A stretch of 64,000 bases of DNA from a virus, in the IMG/VR virus record IMGVR_UViG_3300028844_006119, positions 78,187 through 142,186 of that record; one strand, given 5' to 3'. Shown piece by piece: positions 15,961 through 24,607 of the stretch. The translations under genes and the position numbers were made by a program. Position 1 is the first letter of the stretch. Each line of letters opens with the position of its first letter. Below the pieces are notes generated by a model that was not told where the DNA came from, made no database searches, and was given only the letters and a program-made list of their open reading frames with translations.

Positions 15961-16775
15961 TTCCCTTCTACCCCAAGTTTGGAAGCCAGGAGGATGCTCC
16001 AGGGTATGGCCCTGCTGCGTCCGAGGATAAGTGCGAGAACTGCGCGCATTATCGTAACTTGGGGAACCAAGGGCACTGCGAGAAGTTCTCGTTTATGTGC
16101 CAGCCTGAGTACGCCTGTGACGACTTCCGGCCTTCGGGAGTAATCAAGGAGTCCAGCGTGGTTGCGGAGGCTGCGGCCCTCCCCCGGAAGAAGGTCGAGG
16201 CGGTACAGGACACTGCGCGTGCCCTAAAAGAGAGAAACATCTCTCGAGCCCTGAACTCTGCCCAAAAAGACCTGATGCCGGGGAGATACGACAAGGCCAT
16301 TGAGAACCTAAAGCATCTATACCCCAAAGAGGCTGCTTCTCCTTTCATGCAGGGACTCGATCCTCTTGCAGGGGAGGTCGCCCGGGGAGCTATCCGGGAT
16401 CGGCTGAATCCCGACGTCTCTTCGGAGGAAATGACCCGCAGACGGAGACTCGCGACGCTGGGCGGAGTAGTCGGAGGCGGAGTCCTGGTCCCTGGCGCAG
16501 TCTCCGCTGTCCTAGGGGCCGGTGTTGGAGCTATGGGGAATAGAGGGTTGGGGAGAGTTACGGGAGCCGCGCGCCAGGCAGGGCGGGCTCTGCGAGGAAC
16601 CTTTACCCGGGCAGGAAGTCCTGCTCTTATTGCCGGGGCAGGGATCGGAGCAATGGGGGCTCGCTCCCAATACGATTTAGGGGCGGGGCTTGCCGAGCTT
16701 GCCGCCGAGAAGCACGCCTCTACCGACCACAGCTTGCGGTCTTTTCTTAGGAAGAATCATGAACAAGAACGCTAA
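15957..16775 (+). CDS. Cysteine-motif protein with Gly-rich C-terminal segments
   Basis: The GTG start overlaps the previous stop (GTGA). The 272-residue protein has an N-terminal cysteine motif (CENCAHY, GHCEKF, CQPEYACDDF; residues about 23-58) that is likely to bind metal. Two Gly/Ala-rich hydrophobic regions follow (LGGVVGGGVLVPGAV, ALIAGAGIGAMGA). The end reads AAEKHASTDHSL, another K-x-A-S site. The layout matches the other Gly-rich late proteins. Function is not known. Confidence 0.7.
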   Translation: MIPFYPKFGSQEDAPGYGPAASEDKCENCAHYRNLGNQGHCEKFSFMCQPEYACDDFRPSGVIKESSVVAEAAALPRKKVEAVQDTARALKERNISRALNSAQKDLMPGRYDKAIENLKHLYPKEAASPFMQGLDPLAGEVARGAIRDRLNPDVSSEEMTRRRRLATLGGVVGGGVLVPGAVSAVLGAGVGAMGNRGLGRVTGAARQAGRALRGTFTRAGSPALIAGAGIGAMGARSQYDLGAGLAELAAEKHASTDHSLRSFLRKNHEQER

Positions 16776-18747
16776 GGTCTTTGGGGCCACCCACGACTCC
16801 GACAGAGCGAACAATGCGGCCATCCCCTACTCTGGTAGGCGGCGGGAATATGTTCTCTACCTCAATGCGAAGTCTAAGGAATCCCCCACCAAGCTGGTTA
16901 CGGCGCTCCTAACTGGGGCAGGTCTCGGAGGACTGGCGGGAGGACTTGCCGGCCTTGGTGGGGGCGCGAAAGGTGCCCTAGTTGGTATCCTTGCTGGGGC
17001 CCTTGGTGGCTCCCTCTTCGGCGCCCTGGCTAAGGCCATCGATGATGGGAACATTCAAGAGGCTAAGCGCATCCTCCGTAAGGGCCACATCGACCAGGGG
17101 CTTGGGGAAGCCATCATGCGAAACCAGCGAGCCAAGGAACAGGTGGCCCGGAGCAGACACTCCGAGACCCAACGCCGTCTCTCTGGAATCGAGAGAGGTA
17201 TGAGTCGAGCCAGCAGCTACCCACACCGTAGTCGTAGGGTCACTGTGAAGGTCGGATCTCTTTGTTCCAAGATCGCAGGTACCTTGAACGAGTCCGACTT
17301 CGAGCGCTTCAATGAGGTGTTTTCCGACGCCAATACTCGACGAATGATTGAGAAGAACGCCTCCGTCATGGAGTGCCTCACCCTCCTGACTGACTCGGAG
17401 ATTCACAGCACCGACAAGATGGCTTCGGCGGCGGCCTCGGCATTCACGATGGGCTACGACGTGGTCCAGGTGAGACCTTCCGGCTACGGCTACACAGTCA
17501 AGGTGTCCGCTGCTCCGCAGGGCGTGGCCCCGCAAGAAACCCAGATGACTCAGCAGCAGGCTCAGCAGGCTCTTCCTCCTGAGATGCTTCAGGCTGCAGA
17601 CCAGCAGGGCGCTGGCACGGTCACCAACGTGCAGGCAGACCCCGATCCGCTCGCGGAGAAGATGGCGCCGGCTACCGGGTTCGGCCTCTACAAGGTCACC
17701 GATGCTACTTCAGGCAAGCAGGTCGTTGGCTATGTCATTCCCGGACTGTTTGATCCGGTCTCGGGACAGCCCTCGCAGGTGAGCCTGTTCACCAACGGCT
17801 CCGCATACTGCGTGCAGCCGGTCATCAGCGGCTCCCTGTTGGGCGTGAACTTCAATCTTCCCATCCCGGAGAGCCCGGAAGTTCGCGGTTTGGGCGTGTT
17901 CGTCAAGAACAACGAGAAGGCCATCATCGCGACCATGCCGTACAACATCATCACTAAGGTGTCGGTTGAAGGTAAGGGCTACTTCGCCGCGCAGGACATG
18001 CAGGGCAACGACATCCGCATCATCCCTTCTGAGGGCATTGCAAAGCCGGTTGCGACCTCTGCCACCGAGATTGTGATTCCCGCAGACTACAAGTTCATGC
18101 CTCTCGAGAACCCCATCCAGCTTGCTGGCGGGGAAGAGCTGATGAAGTCCGCTCAGGCCAACGCGTTCCATACGATGATGGAGCTCCGGGCCTGGAGTGG
18201 AGGATGTCGCCTCGATGGTCCCGTCTTCGAGAAGGTGGGATCGGGTGAGCACGACTGGGCCGACGGTGTCTTCTGGATGGCCGCTGCCGGTGTCCCCCAG
18301 AACGTAGGCTCTGCACTTCTGGAGAAGGCAGCTTCCACAGGAGAGCCTCTCCGTCTGTTTGGTCTTGCGCCGCTTTCTACTCGAGAGGAGTACGTGGTCG
18401 AGGCAGAGAAGGAAGCCATGGCGGAAATGGCAGACATCGAGATTCCCCAGAGAGTCAACCTCCTTAAGGAGATCGCAGCGGTGACCTTCTCCAAGGAAGC
18501 ATCGGCACTTGTGGACACTACGTCTGTGGATGCCGTGCTTGCCCTCAACTTCCTCAACCCCGAGAATGTTGAGACCTTTGTAGAGCACCTGCCGCAGCTT
18601 GAGCACGCTTCCGAGAAGCTTGCCAATATCGTTCTGGCGTCTCAGCTGGGGCTTCAGTCCATCTCTAAGACCGCAGCCGTCCGTGCGATGTTTGCACTTG
18701 AAGATGTCATCTCAGGACTCAAGAGCCTCAAGACGTACTCGGTGTAA
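16759..18747 (+). CDS. Large virion protein with an N-terminal glycine zipper
   Basis: I use the ATG at 16759 with AGGAAG upstream, giving 662 residues. Residues about 45-95 form a strong glycine zipper (GLGGLAGGLAGLGGGAKG) that could insert in a membrane. A Gln-rich linker near 255-290 leads to a beta-rich central domain and a helical C terminus. K-x-A-(S/A) sites are numerous (CSKIAGTL, IEKNASVM, TDKMASAA, LEKAASTG, FSKEASAL, ISKTAAVR). Size, zipper and position suggest an inner-core or DNA-ejection protein, but no family is recognised. Confidence 0.7.
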   Translation: MNKNAKVFGATHDSDRANNAAIPYSGRRREYVLYLNAKSKESPTKLVTALLTGAGLGGLAGGLAGLGGGAKGALVGILAGALGGSLFGALAKAIDDGNIQEAKRILRKGHIDQGLGEAIMRNQRAKEQVARSRHSETQRRLSGIERGMSRASSYPHRSRRVTVKVGSLCSKIAGTLNESDFERFNEVFSDANTRRMIEKNASVMECLTLLTDSEIHSTDKMASAAASAFTMGYDVVQVRPSGYGYTVKVSAAPQGVAPQETQMTQQQAQQALPPEMLQAADQQGAGTVTNVQADPDPLAEKMAPATGFGLYKVTDATSGKQVVGYVIPGLFDPVSGQPSQVSLFTNGSAYCVQPVISGSLLGVNFNLPIPESPEVRGLGVFVKNNEKAIIATMPYNIITKVSVEGKGYFAAQDMQGNDIRIIPSEGIAKPVATSATEIVIPADYKFMPLENPIQLAGGEELMKSAQANAFHTMMELRAWSGGCRLDGPVFEKVGSGEHDWADGVFWMAAAGVPQNVGSALLEKAASTGEPLRLFGLAPLSTREEYVVEAEKEAMAEMADIEIPQRVNLLKEIAAVTFSKEASALVDTTSVDAVLALNFLNPENVETFVEHLPQLEHASEKLANIVLASQLGLQSISKTAAVRAMFALEDVISGLKSLKTYSV

Positions 18748-18748
18748 A

Positions 18749-19615
18749 ATGGCACATCCTGCAGAGTTCTTCATTAAGTACCTATTGGTAGCCGACGAGG
18801 GTATCTCGTTGGACTCCATCAATAGTACGTTGGAGCTCCACGGGATCTCATCGATTGAGGGCTCTGACCTAAAGATCATTCGAGAGGATCTTGGGCAGAG
18901 ACCCTCTGACTTTCAGCCGTGGGACAGGTCTCATAGGGCTACAAATAGCTGGCTAAAAAAGAAGCGCATCTTCTCGCTTGTGCATCCTGATGTCAGCACG
19001 TTGGAGATGAAGAAGACTATCCTCTCCAGTGGCCGGACTCGGGAGAAGGTGGACCGACTTCTCTTGGGGAACGTCTCGTACTTGGAGGCTTCCCACAGGG
19101 TCACCAAGCTTGGGATGCGCGTCTCCGATGCTGCGATCTCCGAGTACTGTCACTACTTCTGGAACACCCAGACGATGGGCGTGAGTGATTGGGCGGCGTA
19201 CCTGGAGCGAGATTCTTCGGAGAGAACCTCTGCTGTGCGGAGCGCCTACTCCCTGGCGATGATGGCAGGCCCGGATGCCGCGATGTACCGCATCGGCGTC
19301 AAGAAGCAGCTGGACGGCAAGAAGATCATGATGGAGGTGCAGGCAGAGCTGTACCACACCTTCTTGGAGACCAGAACACTGCCGCTATCCACGAAGAAGG
19401 TGGAGATGCTCTCGGCATTGGCTCGCGGACTTGCTAGAATCGACGAGCGCGTTCAGGCGGGGGACTCTGCACTGCAGGAAACCCTGAAGAAGTTCGAGAA
19501 GTTCAAGGTCCTACATAACGAGGCCAAGCCTCCCAGCCTTCTAGAGCTTGCACCTGCGGGATCTGTTAGCAATAGGTCTCGCGACGAAATCCTTACCTCC
19601 GGGGCACAAAAATGA
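18749..19615 (+). CDS. Hypothetical late helical protein
   Basis: The ATG at 18749 lies two bases after the previous stop. The 288-residue protein is helical and fairly basic, with no membrane segment and no tag. The N-terminal part (FFIKYLLVADEGISLDSINSTLELHG) could be a small winged or helix-turn-helix domain. A head or tail assembly role is possible given its location among structural genes, but nothing specific supports it. Confidence 0.65.
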   Translation: MAHPAEFFIKYLLVADEGISLDSINSTLELHGISSIEGSDLKIIREDLGQRPSDFQPWDRSHRATNSWLKKKRIFSLVHPDVSTLEMKKTILSSGRTREKVDRLLLGNVSYLEASHRVTKLGMRVSDAAISEYCHYFWNTQTMGVSDWAAYLERDSSERTSAVRSAYSLAMMAGPDAAMYRIGVKKQLDGKKIMMEVQAELYHTFLETRTLPLSTKKVEMLSALARGLARIDERVQAGDSALQETLKKFEKFKVLHNEAKPPSLLELAPAGSVSNRSRDEILTSGAQK

Positions 19616-20559
19616 CCATCAAAGCAAGAACTACTCGGACGGAGAACGATCTCGTTGCCTTCGCCAATGCCAACAACATCCCCCTGTCCACGCTAGACCA
19701 CACGGTCAACAGCTCTGGGATGTTCACGGTGTTCCATTCGGATGCAACGGTGGACCATGGCGCGGTAGTCTACGGCACGGACGGTACTACGGGGGCTGCG
19801 CCTGGCGTCACCAATATCGCCACGGCCATTGCTTCGGGATCGTACACGCAGCCCATCAACGTAGCAAACTCTGGGTCTCTTACCCTTTGGCTCACGGTAG
19901 TGGCGAGTAACAACTCCAAGCTAGATATCTACGTTCGGGAGTCTCGGCTTGGCGAGCCCGACGCGGCCGTAGCTACAAATTGGCATCTCCCTCGGTTCGA
20001 GACGCGAGCAAGCGGATCGGGAACTGTTGTTCTCAAGGAGCACAAGACTGAGCTACAGAGCTCGGACATGAATGTCGCCGGCGGCAAGTACGTGTTCAGC
20101 ATTCCAGTTGACCACGCGAACTGGGTCTCCCTAGTATTCGTCGGAAATGCCGTTCACAGAATCACCGTCATTGCAGAGGTACCGAACTGTACCGAACTGA
20201 TGAGTACGCCTGACTTTATGCAAGATCCCGATCGCTCAAAGCCGGGACATGAGGTTGCCTTCAACGTTCCCCCTCGTATGCTGTACGAGGGCCGAAACTT
20301 CAAGGCAGAGATCGTCACTCGAGGAGATGATCTCATCTACCAGTTCTTTCGTACGCGCCACACGGACTTCCGAAGCCTGGTAGCAGAGATCATCGAAGAC
20401 CACTTCGGGGACTCCTCTAAGTTCTCCGCAGCCACTGTCCCGGAGCTCAAGTCTCTGGGTGTTCGTGCTCGGGGCGTTCTGGACGCTCCATTTTTCAATC
20501 TAGACCACTACACGTCCTCCTTTTTGGGCCTGGTCGATGCTTGCCTCGACGAAGGCTAA
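19612..20559 (+). CDS. Beta-rich structural protein
   Basis: ATG overlaps the previous stop (ATGA). The 315-residue protein is rich in Thr, Ser, Val and Gly with alternating patterns typical of beta-sandwich tail or baseplate proteins (SGSLTLWLTVVASNNSKLDIYVRE). The last third appears helical. It is the next-to-last gene of this late block. I infer a tail, baseplate or head-decoration role without a recognised family. Confidence 0.65.
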   Translation: MTIKARTTRTENDLVAFANANNIPLSTLDHTVNSSGMFTVFHSDATVDHGAVVYGTDGTTGAAPGVTNIATAIASGSYTQPINVANSGSLTLWLTVVASNNSKLDIYVRESRLGEPDAAVATNWHLPRFETRASGSGTVVLKEHKTELQSSDMNVAGGKYVFSIPVDHANWVSLVFVGNAVHRITVIAEVPNCTELMSTPDFMQDPDRSKPGHEVAFNVPPRMLYEGRNFKAEIVTRGDDLIYQFFRTRHTDFRSLVAEIIEDHFGDSSKFSAATVPELKSLGVRARGVLDAPFFNLDHYTSSFLGLVDACLDEG

Positions 20560-20560
20560 G

Positions 20561-20992
20561 ATGGAGAGACTTAAGATGGATCCAGTTACTGCAATTGTTA
20601 TTGCCATCCTTGTTGGGGTTGGTGCGGGCATTGGTACTGGCGTGGGCATTAGCGGTGCCGCGCATTCAAAGGCTACTGCCAAGGCGATTGAAGCGCAGGC
20701 AGACAACATCGAGGCGCTGCAGTCGGGCCAGGCAGTCATTCTAGAGAATGCCACCAAGCCGATTGTGATTGATGCGGAGATCCGCAGCACGCTGGCAGAT
20801 GTCCCAGTCCAGTGCCGCACAGAAGTTGGCGGAGACCCTACGACGGTAGAGTGTCAGTGGGCTACCTGCATTCAGTACGGGCAAAGCAGCGCGAACCGAC
20901 CGGAGTGCCGGGAAGTCGAAAAGCTGATGATCGCAAAGCTGCAGGAAGTGGCCTGCCCTGAGCCCGCTATTGGCGACGACGAGGGCGAGTAG
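20561..20992 (+). CDS. Small membrane-anchored Cys-rich protein, possible spanin-like
   Basis: Two in-frame ATG codons at 20561 and 20576 are possible; the second has GGAGAG upstream. An N-terminal membrane segment (AIVIAILVGVGAGIGTGVGI) is followed by a short coiled coil and a cysteine-containing domain with four cysteines (residues about 88-120). A single anchor plus helical stem and last position in a late operon resemble an inner-membrane spanin. Its length also fits, but no Rz1 partner frame was found, so this remains a guess. Confidence 0.55.
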   Translation: MERLKMDPVTAIVIAILVGVGAGIGTGVGISGAAHSKATAKAIEAQADNIEALQSGQAVILENATKPIVIDAEIRSTLADVPVQCRTEVGGDPTTVECQWATCIQYGQSSANRPECREVEKLMIAKLQEVACPEPAIGDDEGE

Positions 20993-21302
20993 CGTCCTTC
21001 TTGAAGGGCGTGTTGTCCTGCACTGGACCGAGTCCTTTGATCAAAATCAGCGCCTTAAAGTCCCACTTACTCCAGTGGGACTTTTTGTATACGGCGTCAT
21101 TGGCCTCGCACCACTCCTTCAATAGGGACCTAAAAAAAGCGACCTCCTCTTTGCGCACTCTCCGGTGAAGCCGCAAGTGGAACACCCAACGAAGGGGGTC
21201 CACTTGCGGCTTCAAGTCCCAGGCGTAGAGATCACCGAGCAGGGCTCGCTGAAAGCTCTCCACCGCTCTGGGTACCCATTTGAGGGAGAGGGGTGTACTC
21301 AC
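20967..21302 (-). CDS. Hypothetical basic protein
   Basis: A GTG start at 21302 gives 111 residues rich in Lys, Arg and Trp (KSHWSKWDFKAL). The frame overlaps the upstream leftward gene by 71 bases and the end of the rightward gene by 26 bases. The first overlap is long, so the true start may lie further in. It contains the hairpin at 21057-21084, a likely terminator of the opposing late operon. No family is recognised. Confidence 0.55.
   Translation of the reverse strand: MSTPLSLKWVPRAVESFQRALLGDLYAWDLKPQVDPLRWVFHLRLHRRVRKEEVAFFRSLLKEWCEANDAVYKKSHWSKWDFKALILIKGLGPVQDNTPFKKDATRPRRRQ
21057..21084 (+). terminator. Rightward rho-independent terminator
   Basis: AAAGTCCCACT pairs perfectly over 11 bp with AGTGGGACTTT around a TACTCC loop, and the right arm runs into TTTTT. 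It lies 65 bases past the last gene of the 572-20992 late block, inside the opposing leftward gene. Confidence 0.7.
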
Positions 21303-21795
21303 CGAGTCCCTCCTTTAGGGTGTGTTTCTTCTTCCTAGCATCCCACTCTACCTCGATCATGAGACCGAGTGGGTATTCCGAGACGAGGTCTCGGAAGGTG
21401 GAATTCCACACACTCCTCACTTGCTCTTTGTTGTAGAGCCGCATCTTAGCCTCCACAGCGAGGACCGCGATGTTTCGCGGCCCCTGTGGAGTCTTGATCT
21501 CGCAGTGGAGCCAACACTGCATTCCGAACCATTTATGGAACGTGATCGTGTGGCCCCTTACGGGAAGGATCCCCTCGTCCTGGCAGCGCCAGGAGTAGAA
21601 GCGCTTACAGCGCCTCTTGATCTCCTCGGCGGACTCGTCGTATGTCTTTCCTACATCCGAGGCCAAATCCTCCTCGTCCAGAATGGAAAAGGTATGGACC
21701 CGGAGAAGAGGATCCTGGAGATGGACGAGAGTAAACTCTCGGCCTCTCATCATCCTCTTCTCTACTCCGCACAGCAAAAATTCTGATTCTGACAT
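21232..21795 (-). CDS. Hypothetical protein, first gene of a leftward unit
   Basis: This 187-residue protein starts at an ATG with AAGGAGG upstream and lies 22 nt behind the promoter-like motif at 21817-21831. The middle has Trp/Cys-rich segments (FYSWRC, HKWFGMQCWLHCEIKTPQG). The segment ending IAVLAVEAKMRL has a core E-x-K pattern that could belong to a small nuclease-like fold. That is a weak hint only. The C terminus is Gly/Ser-rich. It diverges from the terminase gene. Confidence 0.6.
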   Translation of the reverse strand: MSESEFLLCGVEKRMMRGREFTLVHLQDPLLRVHTFSILDEEDLASDVGKTYDESAEEIKRRCKRFYSWRCQDEGILPVRGHTITFHKWFGMQCWLHCEIKTPQGPRNIAVLAVEAKMRLYNKEQVRSVWNSTFRDLVSEYPLGLMIEVEWDARKKKHTLKEGLGEYTPLPQMGTQSGGELSASPAR

Positions 21796-21816
21796 TAGTG
21801 CCTCCTTTTTTGTTAG

Positions 21817-21831
21817 CAGAGGACTTATGCC
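21817..21831 (-). promoter_or_regulatory. Leftward promoter-like motif, copy j
   Basis: The reverse strand reads GGCATAAGTCCTCTG, matching GKCATAANNNNTTYG at all but one conserved position. The predicted leader to the ATG at 21795 is 22 nt and contains AAGGAGG. Because it overlaps a false upstream ATG frame for the terminase, it also argues that the terminase starts at 21861. Confidence 0.55.
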
Positions 21832-21860
21832 TTACAATGGTCCAAACTTTAGGAGGCCAG

Positions 21861-23585
21861 ATGGATAACTCTGAGCCCTGGGATTATGCTCCTCCCTCAG
21901 TCGACCCGGACTTGGAGCAGGCATACGAAGAGGAAACCGCGGACATCCGCCTCCCCGTGTTGCCGTCCCAGTTCATTGAGACTTCCGTCTTGATGCCAGA
22001 TCCGCACACGCGGAGCCTCACCAACTTTTCCTTTGGCGAGAGAAAGTATCTTCGGGAGATCTACGACATCCGGGCTCCGAGAGTCCTTCTTATGTGCGGC
22101 AGGCAGGTTGAGAAAAGTACTACGCTGGGCAACAAGGCCCTTGCCTACTCGTGCCTCATTCCGCACTTCAAGATTCTCTATGTCTCTCCGTCTAGTACGC
22201 AGACCAAGGAGTTCTCCAAGACGAGACTGAAGGAGCCCCTCGAGACGTGCCCGGACCTGAAGACCTGGTTCCCGTCTCATTTGACGGACAACGTCTTCGA
22301 GAAGAAGGCCATCAACCGGAGTCAGATCACTCTCCGGTATGCGTTCCTGAACGCCGATAGATGCCGTGGCCTCTCGGCAGACCTCATCTGCATGGACGAG
22401 TTTCAGGATCTGCTCCTGGACAACATTCCGGTCATCGAAGAGGCCGCCTCGCACAGCCCCTTCAAGTGGTTCATCTACAGTGGGACGCCTAAGTCCCTGG
22501 ACAACCCCATCCAGCACTACTGGGATACCTACTCCACGCAGAACGAGTGGGTGGTTCCGTGTGATAGGCACGGCACCCCAAACAACCCAGGGTCGTGGCA
22601 CTGGAACATCCTTGGGGAAAAGAACATCGGCATCAATGGGCTGATCTGCGACAAGTGCGGAAACCTCATCAAGCCCGACCACCCCATGTCTCAATGGGTG
22701 AAAACCGGAAATCCCAACCCCAAGTACGACACGTTTGAGGGGTACCGCATCCCCCAGCTGATGGTGCCCTGGATTGAGTGGTCGAACATCCTCACCAAGT
22801 ACAACCAGTACCCCAGAGGTAAGTTCTACAATGAGGTTTTAGGCGCAAGCTTCGACTCTGGGCAGCGCCCACTGACTCGTCAGGATGTCTACGACAACTG
22901 CGACCCAGAGATGAGCATGTCTGTGGAGGGCGTTCAGAAGAACAAGACCGGAGCCACGCAGCTCTACGCCGGGATCGACTGGGGACAGGACAGCACAAAC
23001 TCCTACACCATCGTCACCATCGGCGGATACATCGGCGGCAAGTTCAAGATTATCTTCGCGCACAGGTTCAGCGGCGCGGAATCTGAGCCCAAAGTCCAGA
23101 TCGAGAAGATCAAGAAGCTCCTGGTCAGCTTCAATGTCGTTCGGGTAGGAGTTGACTATGGTGGAGGTTATTGGCCGAATGACGAGCTGCTGAGAAGCTT
23201 TGGCTCTCAGAGGATTGTCAGGTACCAGTACTCCACCCCAAAGACGATGATGAAGTACGACTCGAACAAGGGCCGGTTCTTGATCCACCGGTCTGAAGTG
23301 ATGAGTGCTGTGTTCAATGCGATCAAGCGTCGGTCGGTCTTTCGGTTCCCCAAGTGGCCTGAGTGGGGAACTCCTTTCGGGTCCGACATGCTGGCCATCT
23401 TCAGCGAGTACAATGAGCGAAGTCGGAACACCGAGTACAAGAAGTCCCCTAATACGACGGATGATACGTTTCACGCGCTGGTGCTGTGCTTCTTGGCGTC
23501 GATGATAGACAACCCTCGACCCGACATCCTGGTTCCAAACCAGGCTATTGACCGCAGGCTAAACGATCTCGAAGATTACAGCTAA
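21861..23585 (+). CDS. terL: Terminase large subunit
   Basis: AGGAGG four bases upstream supports the ATG at 21861 (574 residues). The ATPase domain has a Walker A-like motif GRQVEKST at 80-87 and Walker B LICMDE with D179 and E180. The C-terminal RNase H-like nuclease has D373 (AGIDWG), a second acidic block (GVDYGGG) and a final TTDDTFHA with D534/D535 and H538. A cysteine pair inserted between the domains (ICDKCGN) probably forms a zinc knuckle with C and H of CDRHG. It pumps DNA into the head through the portal and cuts it. No adjacent small terminase is recognised. Confidence 0.93.
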   Translation: MDNSEPWDYAPPSVDPDLEQAYEEETADIRLPVLPSQFIETSVLMPDPHTRSLTNFSFGERKYLREIYDIRAPRVLLMCGRQVEKSTTLGNKALAYSCLIPHFKILYVSPSSTQTKEFSKTRLKEPLETCPDLKTWFPSHLTDNVFEKKAINRSQITLRYAFLNADRCRGLSADLICMDEFQDLLLDNIPVIEEAASHSPFKWFIYSGTPKSLDNPIQHYWDTYSTQNEWVVPCDRHGTPNNPGSWHWNILGEKNIGINGLICDKCGNLIKPDHPMSQWVKTGNPNPKYDTFEGYRIPQLMVPWIEWSNILTKYNQYPRGKFYNEVLGASFDSGQRPLTRQDVYDNCDPEMSMSVEGVQKNKTGATQLYAGIDWGQDSTNSYTIVTIGGYIGGKFKIIFAHRFSGAESEPKVQIEKIKKLLVSFNVVRVGVDYGGGYWPNDELLRSFGSQRIVRYQYSTPKTMMKYDSNKGRFLIHRSEVMSAVFNAIKRRSVFRFPKWPEWGTPFGSDMLAIFSEYNERSRNTEYKKSPNTTDDTFHALVLCFLASMIDNPRPDILVPNQAIDRRLNDLEDYS

Positions 23586-23604
23586 AGTGTGCCGGTAGGG
23601 CACA

Positions 23605-23635
23605 GCCCGGCCCCCGAAGGGGCCGGGCCTATTTT
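23605..23635 (+). terminator. Terminator between terminase and a convergent gene
   Basis: GCCCGGCCCC pairs with GGGGCCGGGC over 10 bp around CGAA, followed by CTATTTT. It lies 20 bases after the terminase stop and before the convergent end of the leftward gene at 23648. CGAA tetraloops in GC-rich stems recur at other terminators here. Confidence 0.8.
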
Positions 23636-23647
23636 CTGCTGGCCAGC

Positions 23648-24025
23648 TTAGATGGCCCCGACGACCTCGCGGGCGCCGGGAGCCTTGTTCTCGGCATCTT
23701 TGACCTCCGCGAGGAGACGGCGGATCTCCTTCTTGGTCTTGTCGTTGATGCGGCCGGCCTTGAGCTCGCGCTCGACACTTGCCGCGATCAACTGGGACGA
23801 GACCCCCTCGTCAACGAGCAGCTTGCGGGCTGTCATGGACAGCCCCAGTCCAGCGAAGGCACCCGCAAAGGGCGCCCACCAGTTGTTTGCGATCATCTCG
23901 ACCCCGGCGTACTTGCCGACGGCGAAGGTCCCAGCGCCCGCGGCTCCGGCGTGAACGGCGTGCGTGCCGTTCTTGCCCAATCCGAGAGAACCTTCCATGA
24001 AGTTGTAGTAACCGTATGCACTCAT
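23648..24025 (-). CDS. Small Gly/Ala-rich membrane protein
   Basis: This 125-residue protein has a Gly/Ala-rich hydrophobic region (residues about 26-65: AGAAGAGTFAVGKYAG then WWAPFAGAFAGLGLSM) consistent with one or two membrane passes. A highly charged helical C terminus follows (KAGRINDKTKKEIRRLLAEVKDAE is one long helix-like stretch). It has its own promoter-like motif at 24062-24076 with a 5' hairpin. A holin-like or membrane-remodelling role is possible, but nothing proves it. Confidence 0.65.
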   Translation of the reverse strand: MSAYGYYNFMEGSLGLGKNGTHAVHAGAAGAGTFAVGKYAGVEMIANNWWAPFAGAFAGLGLSMTARKLLVDEGVSSQLIAASVERELKAGRINDKTKKEIRRLLAEVKDAENKAPGAREVVGAI

Positions 24026-24038
24026 GATATCTCTCCAT

Positions 24039-24062
24039 GCAGAGGAGTTAGATCCCCTCTGC
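24039..24062 (-). promoter_or_regulatory. 5'-terminal hairpin of the leader before 24025
   Basis: The predicted transcript begins GCAGAGG, which pairs perfectly with CCTCTGC 10 nt further on. The outer base pair falls exactly on the predicted +1 at 24062. The stem ends 13 nt before the start codon, near the GGAGAG ribosome binding site. Confidence 0.5.
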
Positions 24063-24076
24063 TCAATGTTTATGAC
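24062..24076 (-). promoter_or_regulatory. Leftward promoter-like motif, copy c (variant)
   Basis: The reverse strand reads GTCATAAACATTGAG: the GTCATAA core is exact, but the TT is shifted one base relative to other copies. It lies between two leftward genes with no rightward gene nearby, which fixes the direction of action as leftward. An A-rich run (AAAAAGG) lies about 19 bases upstream. Confidence 0.5.
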
Positions 24077-24098
24077 CCATTTTTTGGGCCTTTTTAGA

Positions 24099-24563
24099 CT
24101 AAGCCAGGTACCGCTTGTACTTGACTCTTAGCTTCTGGATCAGAGCCTCGTGCTCCTGCACGAGCGCCTCTTGAACCCCCATCCAGGGAGCGACTACGTC
24201 GCGCAGCCTGGTGACTCGTTCATTGACCGACGCCACAGATAGGGGAGCATTCTCCCCGACGTTCCCCGCCCGGTAGGTCTCGACCAAGCCGTCGACCCGT
24301 CCCTCTAGCGCCGCAACCTGCTTGCGGAGCTTCGTGTTCTCGCCCTTGAGGGCGGCGACCTGCTTCGCCGTGGGAGGCGTGAGGTTCTTGATCGCCTCCT
24401 TCTCTTCTTCGAGAGCCTGCGAGAAGCTCTCACCCGCCTCCTCCATCCTCTTGTCAAGCCGAGCCATGAGCTCGGCCTCAAGGGCCGGCAGGCCCTTCTT
24501 CAATTCTGCAGTCAGAATTGACAGGGACTCTCGCCCCTCCCTGGTGATCGCTTGCACGGCCAT
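24099..24563 (-). CDS. Coiled-coil protein
   Basis: The 154-residue protein is dominated by long amphipathic helices; residues about 70-95 (LKGENTKLRKQVAALEGRV) show clear heptads like a leucine zipper. It has no cysteine or membrane segment. It has its own promoter-like motif upstream at 24593-24607 and lies between the HTH gene and a small membrane protein. It could be an oligomeric scaffold or adaptor. No family is recognised. Confidence 0.7.
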   Translation of the reverse strand: MAVQAITREGRESLSILTAELKKGLPALEAELMARLDKRMEEAGESFSQALEEEKEAIKNLTPPTAKQVAALKGENTKLRKQVAALEGRVDGLVETYRAGNVGENAPLSVASVNERVTRLRDVVAPWMGVQEALVQEHEALIQKLRVKYKRYLA

Positions 24564-24592
24564 GTGTTCTCCTTCGCTAAGGTAGTCCTCAA

Positions 24593-24607
24593 CGAAAGTC
24601 TTATGCC
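24593..24607 (-). promoter_or_regulatory. Leftward promoter-like motif, copy h
   Basis: The reverse strand reads GGCATAAGACTTTCG, an exact match to GKCATAANNNNTTYG. The TAA inside it is also the stop codon of the upstream HTH gene, and AAAAAGG lies about 18 bases upstream. The predicted leader before the ATG at 24563 is 30 nt and could fold as CCTT-AGCG-AAGG next to GGAG. Confidence 0.65.

Noticed and set aside
21798-21860. Upstream extension of the terminase frame
   Set aside because: The extension covers a promoter-like motif and lacks a ribosome binding site; AGGAGG stands before 21861.
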